Under the pieces are notes generated by a model. That model searched no databases. It had not been told where the DNA came from and worked only from the letters and a program-made list of their open reading frames with translations. From Hygrocybe punicea (taxonomy: Eukaryota > Basidiomycota > Agaricomycetes > Agaricales > Hygrophoraceae), in NCBI GenBank assembly GCA_963556145.1, contig OY744469.1, forward strand, positions 5,428,767 through 5,492,766: a stretch of DNA of 64,000 nucleotides. The letters are read 5' to 3'. Shown here one piece after another: positions 54,601 to 62,539 of the stretch. Numbering within the stretch: the stretch's first letter is position 1; each line of letters opens with the position of its first letter. Position numbers and translations under genes: made by a program.

Positions 54601-57600
54601 GCCTTGCCTTGATCCCAATGGCCAACCTGAGCAAGCTGTCATTCACGTAGATGCCATTGTTCGGGGAGCACACCTCATTCCTGTCTATGGTGAAGAGCTA
54701 CTCCCTCCCCATATCAACTTTGCGAACTCATTGGGATCATTCCGAGCATATTATGTTAATAAATATGCTGATCACCATGCAAATGAGATAGCATTTTGAT
54801 TCGACGTCTGCCTGCACCAGGATCTGGCCCTGGCACGCCAACTGCAACACCAACCCAGCCAGCTTACTGGCCACGACGACCCCCACTAGTGGTAGCGTGC
54901 GAAATTCCTTGCCCACACCCCATCTCTGCCCGCACCCAAATCTAGCACCGTCAGTGGCAATGCTAGTGCAGGCCCTCCCACCAGCTGCAACAGCTCCCAC
55001 TAACATGTTCAATTCTCCACCGGCACACCTATCTCTACCCACACCCGAATCTGGCACCCCGGCGCAACTCTCACCGGCTCCAACAACCCTGACTGGAACA
55101 TTCGGTTCTCAACCGACAAACCCATCTCCACCTGTGCCGAAATCGGGCACCGTCTCGCTGATTACAACGTCAGCACAGGTCCGTTTGCCAGCCGCAATGC
55201 CATCTTCCTGCTCTGGCACATCCGATACCATACCAACATTCCCTACATCTGAGACCGGCACGATCCCGCCAATTGCAATGACGGCCCTTTCGCCGTCGGC
55301 TACTCCTGGTCCATCTAGATCATCGGCCCTACAATGGCCTATCCTGACAGGCTACCGCCTCCTCGTCATCTTCGCTACGTTTGGGTATGGCACTGCCAAG
55401 GCCATCCTTGCCTCACACGGCAAGACACTTACGCCGCAGACCATGGAATGGGTGATTGGGATCATCGTTACCCTCGTGTGAGCAGGCCTTTTACCTTTTA
55501 CCTTTTCTAACTCATAAGCTCGCTCTTTCAGTTTATTATACTTGGGTTGGTTTGAAAACCTCCATAATTCCGGGGCATTTGGTCATTTTTTCTTCCAGAA
55601 AGACTACGTGCAGGACATTGGAAAGATCATTAGACATAGCCTCAATATGAGTACTATGGTTAATTAGTATCTACTAGTAGCATAGTACACAGTATCTTAG
55701 CCGTCAGTTATATATGGTCTGACGTGTCTGGAGGGTCTGGGATTGTTGGAAAATAACTTCAGAGTGAAATTGTTCTGGGCCAGACCTCTCCAGACCGGCC
55801 CAGACGAAAAAGTCTCTCAGGACCTTTTGTCGATTTGCTGATGTGGTCCAATTGATTCGCTACCAGTGTGAGGTAGTTCTGCTAATCATCTCCTGGATTG
55901 GCCACGCACACACACAGCCAGTGCGTTATCTCATTGATCCGCTGTAAGGTAGTCCGGCTGATTGTCGCTGATTGTCCACCCACATAGGTAGTATGTTGTC
56001 CCATTGATCCGCTGTGGGGTGGCCCCGCTGACCGTCTTTGGATGGCTCACTCATACAGTTAGTGCGTGATCCCATTGATCCGCTGTGAGGTAGCTCCGCT
56101 GATTATCTCCTTGACTCCACCCGCACAGAGTGTGCGCTATCCTATTGACCTACTGTGAGGTAATCCCTCTAACTGTCTCCCTGATTCCTCGCCCTCGCAG
56201 AGAGTACGTCAGCCCACTGATCCGCTACGAAGTATCCCCGCTGACCGCTCCTTGAATATCCACCCGCACAGGATGTGCGTTACCCATTCATCTTCTGTGA
56301 TGTCCCCGTTTACTGTTTCTTTGATTACCCACCCGTACAGGATGTGTGTTATTGACTCGCTGTGATGTTGTCCCACTGATCATCTCCTTGATTGCCCACC
56401 CACACAGGCAGTATGTTATTAGATCTGCTGTGGGGTTCCTCCGCTGAAAGTTTCCTTGATTTCCCACACATACAGATGGTACGTTATCCCATTGGCTTGC
56501 TGACGGTCTCCTTAATTGCTCACCCACACAGCGAGTTCGTGATTCTATTGATCCGCTGTAAAGGCCCACTTACAGTCTCCTTGATTGCCTACTCACACAG
56601 GAAGTGCGTCATTCTATTAACTCGCTGTGAGATAGTCCCGTTGACCATCTTCTTCTACACACACAGTGGGTGCGTTATACATTTATTCTCTGTGAGATAG
56701 CACTGTTGACTCTTTGATTGCCCACCAACCACACAGGAAGTGCGTGGTCTCATTAATGCACTATGAAGTTGTCCCGCTGACTGTCCCCTTGATTGACAGC
56801 GCGTGCGTTAACCCATTGACCCGCTGTGAAGTAGCTCCTCTAACTGTCTCTTTGATTCCCCGCCCACACAGAGAGTACGTTATACCATTGATGTACTGAA
56901 CTAGCCTCGCTGACTGCTTTAACTGTCATCCACATAGCTAGTGCATTATCCTATTTATCTGTGGGCTGGAATCGCTGACCGTTTGATTGCCTACCCATAC
57001 AGAAAGTGCATCTTTCAATTGATCCGCTGCTAGGTAGCCTAGCAGAAACTCTCTCGTTGGCCTGCCTTCACAGGGAATGTGTTAATTCGCTGACCTAGTT
57101 GAACTCTGCTCCTTTATTCATAGGATGTGAGTGGGTTATCATAGCGTGTATTAATTTATTGAGACTGTGCCTTAGCTGAAACCCGTTCAAGAAGCTTTCT
57201 ATGCATCCAACGACCGTAGCACCGGTACAAGTGCTTGTTTACCCAAGACCCAGGGCCTTGTACTCCAAATAATCCGCCAGTGGATAAAATCTGAACCTGG
57301 CTCACCGTTGTTCTGGCTATGTGGCTTCGCTGGTTCGGGAAAATCCACTATCGCTTATACTATAGCTCAGGAACAGAGTTCCGGTGCCTCATTCTTCTTC
57401 TCGAGAGCCCGGCTCACCCTCCGCGAAAGTCGATTAGTATTCCAAACCATTGCTTCTCAGCTCAGAATTGGTCACCCAATTCTTCGGGAGCAGATTGCCA
57501 GGGCCTTGCACGATCAATCCGTTCTCACTGCAGACAATGAAACACAGCTGCGAAAGTTCATTCTCAACCCCATTTCGCGGACCCAAGCCTATCTTCCAGA

Positions 57601-58890
57601 ACGTCTGGTCATCGTCGTCGATGCCCTTGATGAGTGTGGTGACGATATCATTGCGAATGTCATCAATGCCCTTGCAACGACCCTTGAAAAATATGATACA
57701 TCTCTTCGGATTCAATTGCGCTTCCTCGTTACGAGCCGACCTGAACCACATCTCCTCGAGTTCTTCGAAGAGCAACATATCCCATCCTTTAATCTGTCTG
57801 ACGTTAATCCCGTTGACAGGGAAAAGGACATTCGCATTTTCCTCCAAGACGAGTTACAAAAGCTTACTTCTGCGCCGAAGAAGGAGGATATCCGGCTTCT
57901 TGCCAAGATATCTGATGGGATTTTTGTTGCAGCACGTATAGTTGTCGATTTTGTTGCTTTCGGGGAATCACCAAAGTCTCAGCTTCAAAAACTGCACAAT
58001 GTTTGTGATATTTCAGGACTTGATGTCGTATATCAGCTAGTTCTGGATACTGCGGCCCGGGAGGAGCTTGGGTGGGACATCCTTCAGCCCATCGTTGGCA
58101 CCCTTATTCTTTCATTCACTCCACTCTCGAGACAGACATTAGCAGACCTTCTGCACATTACATTCAGGCGTCTTGTCCGTTTACTATACGCCCTTCGTGC
58201 AGTTATCCACGTACGAGATGGGGACGAGATCTACCCTATTCATGCTTCGCTTCGGGACTTTTTAACAGATCGAAATCATTGCACCGATCCCCGCATCTTT
58301 ATTCATCCCCTTCAGCATCATACTATGCTTGCTGGCGCTTGTTTCGATAGCATGGAAGTTCTGCTTCAGAAGCCCGATCTTCGTGACATCTGTCGGGATG
58401 GGAAGGCGTTACTTCCTGATGATTTGACCTATGCATGTCAATATTGGGCGCAACACCTGGCGGAATCAAATTTTGACCAGCCTTTACTCGATCTCCTCCG
58501 TGAATTTGCCTCTAAACGTCTTCTGTATTGGATAGAGGGATTGAGTCTTACCGATAATTTAGATCTGGGTCTCAGCGGCTTGGATGCTGTAATCAAAGTT
58601 TTGGTGGTATGTTCTTGCTTGCATGATTGTAAAGGCAAGCTAAATTTCTATCTTCCAGCCATCTAACAGCGTACCAGATCGGGTTACTGCACTGATATCT
58701 GATGCGCATTGGTTCTTGGGGCATTTCAGAGACCTGCTTTCAATAAGCGCGATGCACACCTATACTGCTGCACTACCACTGACACCTGCAACCACAAGAC
58801 TACATCAACAGTATGCATTGAAGTTCGAGGGCATGACGTTACACTCGACGTTGACGTGGGGTGCACCATTTCGAACACATAGAACCAGGT
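48623..58890 (+). CDS. NACHT (NLR-like) gene with a single-codon micro-exon array
   Basis: Exon 1 (48623-48661) reads MLRGSSFLERPPT and ends in phase 0 at donor GTGCGT. Nineteen three-base units follow (see 55846-57175), then the NACHT exon 57176-58606: LKPVQEAFYASNDRSTGTSA, P-loop LFWLCGFAGSGKSTIAYTIA, Walker B ERLVIVVDALDECGD, LRFLVTSRPEP (sensor-like), PIHASLRDFLTD. After an intron (GTATGT...TTCCAG), exon 58659-58890 reads PSNSVPDRVTALISDAHWFL and TYTAALPLTPATTRLHQQY. This last piece usually precedes WD40 repeats, which are absent here, so the 3' end is truncated or unresolved. NACHT proteins are signalling NTPases, in fungi linked to non-self recognition. A Plavaka transposon lies in intron 1. 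A G-to-A change in one donor (57077) may damage splicing. Confidence 0.65.
49057..51393 (-). CDS. companion protein of Plavaka, unknown function (possible nonsense change)
   Basis: Starts MSINLTEPKDEGKNISSLQP. It contains an Ala/Lys-rich coiled-coil-like stretch RRTSAQVAADKAAALAKKAQ and ASMKRIANLEDNMLLTEVQN, acidic linkers, and a conserved-looking C-terminal half: ADIKAHWADKFVPLWRNYLG, NAVYPASTHGKIQPNDVIHF, WRAKYATHALGPGLPFMFAK and ERALTPWVTGTKIPGTKTAD. Roughly seven exons read through. The exon near 50030 has an in-frame TGA (EDSLV-stop-STLGRARFSA) that would need an unrecognised intron, otherwise the copy is broken. I recall similar divergent partners beside Plavaka transposases in other mushrooms, but no domain is named. 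It may be a DNA-binding or assembly partner; that is inference. Confidence 0.6.
51394..51495. promoter_or_regulatory. 102-bp divergent promoter region of the Plavaka gene pair
   Basis: It separates the start codons of the companion gene (51393 minus) and the transposase (51496 plus, or 51571 if the second Met is used). Such close divergence suggests shared regulation. No individual site is assigned. Confidence 0.5.
51496..54799 (+). CDS. Plavaka transposase
   Basis: A C2H2-like finger comes first (CNLGLCKGKHKTFKNRSGYT then QHKNSAH). After an intron follow ADFLYRRNQMPGSQIDDLME, DAPWNSFSVSYSGDLPNGEI, HRNPHTVIRNQLANPDFKDD and DLMTGNWAWNQA. The core has FVPVILGSDKTTVSVGTGNN, NVHNNVRRSHRNAVAIIGFL, MTTPEITLCPDGHFRHAIYG, HELLTSDLLHQLIKGTFKDH, LRRFPEGRGFKQWTGDDSKA and LPRQHSLVHFRRVIELFGSL with NGLCSSITEC. 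The C-terminal part ends YYVNKYADHHANEIAF. This is the full Plavaka order, with the usual Asp-containing GSDKT and DLLHQ blocks and the Glu in SSITE. About eight short introns are readable and I see no stop. It probably encodes a functional transposase. Confidence 0.9.
54897..55667 (+). CDS. small membrane protein gene inside the Plavaka element
   Basis: Exons 54897-55477 and 55518-55667 join (GTGAGC...TTTCAG), giving about 243 residues. The first 150 are Pro/Ser/Thr-rich and low in complexity. Then come two hydrophobic segments, TGYRLLVIFATFGYGTAKAI and WVIGIIVTLVLLYLGWFENL, separated by LASHGKTLTPQTME. The tail FFFQKDYVQDIGKIIRHSL is soluble-looking. The exact acceptor is judged by frame. 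It lies 97 bp past the transposase stop and within the element ends. I have seen similar two-span proteins near such transposases but know no function. The start could be further upstream. Confidence 0.5.
55846..57175 (+). repeat. tandem array of about 20 intron-like units separated by single codons
   Basis: Each unit (49-72 bp) starts with a 5' splice site (GTGCGT, GTATGT, GTACGT, GTGTGT, GTGCAT), has CTGAC/CTAAC/CTGAT about 25-35 bp before its end, and ends ACAG, GCAG or ATAG. Three bases lie between each acceptor and the next donor, starting at 55918, 55988, 56059, 56129, 56201, 56272, 56341, 56408, 56476, 56532, 56601, 56667, 56737, 56800, 56872, 56938, 57003, 57074 and 57124. They read CCA GTA TTA AGT AGA GAT, then GAT GCA ATG CGA GAA TGG, then GAA CGC AGA CTA AAA GGA, then GAT. 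The peptide would be PVLSRDDAMREWERRLKGD. Unit consensus: GTGCGTTATCCCATTGATCC, then GCTGTGAGGTAGTCC, GCTGACTGTCTCCTTGATTG, CCCACCCACACAG. The donor after GGA (57077) is ATGTGT. Confidence 0.85.
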
Positions 58891-59464
58891 ATGTATAACT
58901 TCGGTAAATTACTATATGATTATTGAGACCTTTATCGGAAATTCCTGGATCAAGATATCGGAGAGAGGACGATCATGGAAGGAAGAAGAGATAGAGATGT
59001 TCATGAATATTGCGGATGTCGATTCAGAGAACCAAGTCACGATTGTGAATTGGATATTTTGGGGTGATACGCAGTTCTCCCGCTCTTTCTCGTGATACGT
59101 CGGTGGTTCCGAGTCCTGAATGTATATTTGGGGTTGGTGTTAATGTGGACCCAGTCCAATTTCGACCATTGGCAATTGCTGAGTTTGGTTTTGTTTACCC
59201 TGTGTTACATCATTGCCATGTCATGATATATAACTGAGTTTGAAAATATAATGAATGACAAACAAAACCAAACATTCAAATGTATCTCACTGGTGAGCCT
59301 CTAGTGGTTGTGTTTTCTGATAAATAAATATCAGAAAAATTATGATATACTCCTGCATCAAGAAAAACACTTTGGCTCTCATGTTATCCTGGGAATGTTG
59401 CATTTCCCCAGGGTGTCACAGGAGTGTTTGAGAGTGTCTGAGAGTGCTGCAGACTACCTCAGAG
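58891..59464. other. no gene recognised downstream of the NACHT gene
   Basis: A donor GTATGT at 58888 suggests a further exon, but I cannot place it. WD40-like readings are absent. The rest shows no pattern. Confidence 0.4.
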
Positions 59465-60404
59465 CAGTGTATTGCACGGGTAACCCCTGTGTACTTTTGG
59501 GGATACCCGTACCTGTACCCATGAATACCCATACCCGTCACCGTGGGTATGGGTTTTGTGCCGGGTCTTTTTTTTCCTACCCGTACCCGACCCATACCCA
59601 TACCCGTAGCGGATAACCCGCGGGTCTCACACTCGCGACACCGGACATGCAGCCCTTTGACCTCACAACACCGGACATGTGTCAATTGACACACGCCGTG
59701 TGAGCGTGAGGTGGGATGGGTGTGGGCCCGGTGCAGCGTAGTTGGTGGGTGGTGGGCGCAAAGCCGGGGTGATTGCGTCGTTGGACGCCTGGGCCAGTGG
59801 ACGCCTGGGCCGGTGGATGTGTGGGCTGGTGGACATGTGGGCTGGTGGAATTGCCAGTGAGAAACTCACCTGGTGACCGGGGAGTGGGTGCACTACACCC
59901 CCGGTCTTTCTTCGCTTGGTGTGGATGCAAGGTGAACGGGGGTGGATGTCTTCGGGTGCTCTGGCCCATTGCCGACCGGTATGCAGGGGCCTGGGATAAG
60001 TCTTGAGCCCCGTTGTCCTGCTTGGTGCCTGTTACCTCGCGAACGACATCGACGCGTCAGTTGACGCGTCAGGGCGTGTTTGCGAGGTATGGTGGGGCCT
60101 GGGATGAGTCTTGAGCCTCGTTGTCCTTCTTGGTGCCTGTTACATCGCGAACGACGATGACACGTCAGTCGACGTGGTCTTCGTCACCGTGGTCTTCTAT
60201 CATCTTGTTGTCATGCCCTGTTGGATTGTTGCGGTTGCAGTTGAACCCGACACGTCATTCGTGTGACTGAATGTCACGGGTACATGGGTTACCCGTCGCG
60301 GGTACGGGTAATCGCACGGGTACAAATTGCTGTACCCGTACCCGCACCTGTGGCTGTACCCACGGCAAAACCCGCGGGTTTACCCGTACCCATGCAATAC
60401 ACTA
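59465..60404. mobile_element. 940-bp non-autonomous hAT-type element rich in ACCCGTACCC
   Basis: Ends CAGTGTATTGCACGGGTAAC and TACCCATGCAATACACTA with exact 8-bp duplication CCTCAGAG (59457-59464 and 60405-60412). TACCCGTACCC and CCCATACCC words fill both subterminal regions. The middle has a partial tandem repeat (GTTGTCCTGCTTGGTGCCTG and GTTGTCCTTCTTGGTGCCTG, about 105 bp apart). No transposase is encoded. By layout it belongs with the MITE at 20394. Confidence 0.9.
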
Positions 60405-61240
60405 CCTCAGAGTCCCATAGACTTTACATGTTAGAGAATACATTCTGGACACTGCACCTGTACCCACAGTACCCATAGGGTTGACCATGTGTTCGTGACA
60501 TGGCCAACACCACACCTGTACCTGCTGAACCCACACATATAATAGGTATAACCCATACCCGTCCATTCTGAGCCGCGGTCCCCTGGTTACCCATACCTGG
60601 CATTCAGTTCAAACCCGTGGTCCCCTAGTTTGTCCGAGCCCAGGCATGCCCGATGTTGTTGCAAGCACCATTGTGGTGAGCACATTGTGGTTGTGGTTGA
60701 CCAAACAGCCTGGCTTGTCATTGTGTCATCATATCATCGTTGTGTAACAAAGAAAAGTATGAAATTAACAAGTATGACATCAACAATGATATAAATGACA
60801 GAGACATAGTACCTGACAGCCAGAGGATGGGCACACCACCTCTCTGGTTGGTTTCCTGGATACCTCACAGATACAGGGCCAGTGTCCATTGACATGACAG
60901 TGCAGGTCCATTAGGTGACATCAGCAAATTCATGGGTCCTTTTTGAGGCCCTTGGTGACCTTGCACTTTTTTCAGACACCTTGAACTTTTTCCACAGGTT
61001 TTTTGACGCCTTTTTTCATAACTTTTTCACCTTTAGCTATTTGGACTGGTTGAGAAAATTTATTGGCCAGGGTTTTTTTTTTTTTTTTTTTTTCTTCCCT
61101 TCTTTACTTTTCAGTTCTATATTTGATGTAGAGAGACTTAGAAGACTGGATAGAATGGTTTTTAATGACTGGTATAAATTGACCATCTTTTCATATCCTT
61201 GGAACCCTTTTCAACCTTGTGAGTCTTTTCTCTAGATTTC
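60405..61240. other. no gene; further ACCC-rich words and a 23-bp poly-T
   Basis: 60430-60640 repeats CCTGTACCC/CCCATACC words, likely a decayed copy of the preceding family. A pure T run lies at about 61072-61094. No coding signal is seen. Confidence 0.5.
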
Positions 61241-61254
61241 TAAGAATACTTTTT

Positions 61255-61535
61255 ATCACTTTTATCACCATTTGGTCACTTGACCACCTTGAGTCACTTG
61301 ACCACCTTGAGCCACTTGACCAACTTGGTAATTTTTGGCAGTTTTATCACTTTACCAACTTTGGAACCATTTTATCACTTTTATCACTTGACCAACTTGG
61401 TACTTTTATCACTTTACCAACTTTGGAACCATTTTATCACTTTTATCACTTGACCAACTTGGTAATTTTTGGCACTTTTATCACTTCACCAACTTTGGAA
61501 CCATTTTACCACTTTTATCACTTCATCAAATTTGC
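61255..61535. repeat. TTATCACTTGACCAACTTGG minisatellite
   Basis: Units built from TTTTATCACTT, GACCAACTTGG or ACCAACTTTGGAACCA and TTTTTGGCA alternate, with an about 72-bp higher-order period visible at least three times. The open frame through it is a consequence of the repeat. Confidence 0.85.
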
Positions 61536-61575
61536 TACTTTTCATACATCATCAAAACCTAGTTCTTCTACAGAG

Positions 61576-61625
61576 TAGTGTTGCTGAAGTTCAGTTTGGT
61601 TTGGTCTGGTCTGGTACTCTACAAT
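61576..61625. mobile_element. truncated end of a TAGTGTTGCC-family element
   Basis: TAGTGTTGCTGAAGTTCAGT matches the left end of the elements at 33420 and 38939 except for one C-to-T change. Similarity fades after about 50 bp and no right end follows. Confidence 0.6.
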
Positions 61626-61992
61626 ACTCAGAGTAGTGGTGTGCATGGCCTGGCCTGAGACCATGAACCAGGCCAAGCTGGGCCCAAATAGGCCAAGCCT
61701 AAGAGAGAAAGTGTAGCTGGAGATGTTAATGTTCTTGTCTGTTAAATGTGGTTGTGCAACAGGATGTAGCCCATTAGAAACATTGGTCTGTGGTCTCCTT
61801 CTAAAATTGCAATGGAAAAAGAAATCGGATGAGACTGACATGTGAAAGGGGCTGATAGTGTAAGATTCTTTGCCAATGAAATAGCAGAGCCTGTTTGTGG
61901 CTGTCATTTTGCTGTTTTCACACTGTAAATAAGTCAGCATGGTACAAGGAGAGTTTAGTGGGACAAACTTCTCAGTGAGCTATGTAATGAGA

Positions 61993-62526
61993 TCAAATAA
62001 ATGCCTCCTCAATGCCTCCATTTGTGATTTCCACATCTTCCTCCAACTTTGCATTGTAAGCATCCCTGTCAAAGCACAGCAAGTCCTCTGTGATGGCTAC
62101 CAATGACCCTGTTCCTGAACAGAACACAATCCCAGAACACAATGAATCCAGCATCATGTGCTCCAAGTAACATCTCTCCATGTAATGCATCCATGCTCCA
62201 GCTACCCACTCCTTTTACAGCACCTTCATGCTCTCAGAAGTTTGTATATGTTTTAGTTTGACATGACTCTCCAGGACAGTGTAGGTGTTGGAATCAGGTC
62301 CCCAAGTGAAATGAAATACTATTCCCAAATGAATTTTGCCATGCAAAACAGTTACAAAGCAGCCATTGGGCAAGTGGATAAGCGATGTCACAAAGGTATC
62401 AGTGGTTCCAATTTCTTTGATGGTGGCAGGAATTTGGGAACCTTCTGTAATAACATCTTCCTGGATCATCTGGAGATTGCCAGAGAACACTTGTTGGTTT
62501 TGGGTATAGGGATTCATGCTTCTCAA
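61993..62526 (-). pseudogene. unrecognised transposon-associated protein relic
   Basis: Two minus-strand open pieces read MRSMNPYTQNQQVFSGNLQM with PDSNTYTVLESHVKLKHIQT (62526-62215), and YMERCYLEHMMLDSLCSGIV with GSLVAITEDLLCFDRDAYNA (62190-61993). They look like the C-terminal part of one protein. The second piece resembles tails of repetitive hypothetical proteins in mushrooms, but I cannot name the family. A stop separates the two. No start or catalytic motif is seen. Confidence 0.3.
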
Positions 62527-62539
62527 TCCTAAGCTTTGA

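Larger units (their letters stand above)
48669..55843. mobile_element. Plavaka (CMC/EnSpm-like) transposon, 7175 bp, three genes
   Basis: Ends CATCAGCAAATCGGCAA (48669) and TTGTCGATTTGCTGATG (to 55843) are inverted repeats of at least 13 bp. A 2-bp duplication TG flanks it (48667-48668 and 55844-55845). Removing the element and one TG restores GTGCGTGGTCCAATTGAT, which closely matches other introns of the array (for example GTGCGTGGTCTCATTAAT at 56740). Subterminal CCAGACC/GGTCTGG repeats cluster at 48700-48860 and 55715-55800. It carries a companion gene, the transposase and a membrane protein gene. Confidence 0.85.

Noticed and set aside
55846..57175. CRISPR-like array (repeats with variable spacers)
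   Set aside because: The variable parts are only three bases, the organism is a fungus, and the repeats carry splice signals.
58720..59100. WD40 repeats after the NACHT domain
   Set aside because: The linker that normally precedes WD40 is present, but no GH...WD or SPDG pattern follows in any frame.
59480..60640. Telomere-like repeats (TACCC)
   Set aside because: The words are irregular, occur in both orientations and lie inside elements with target duplications.
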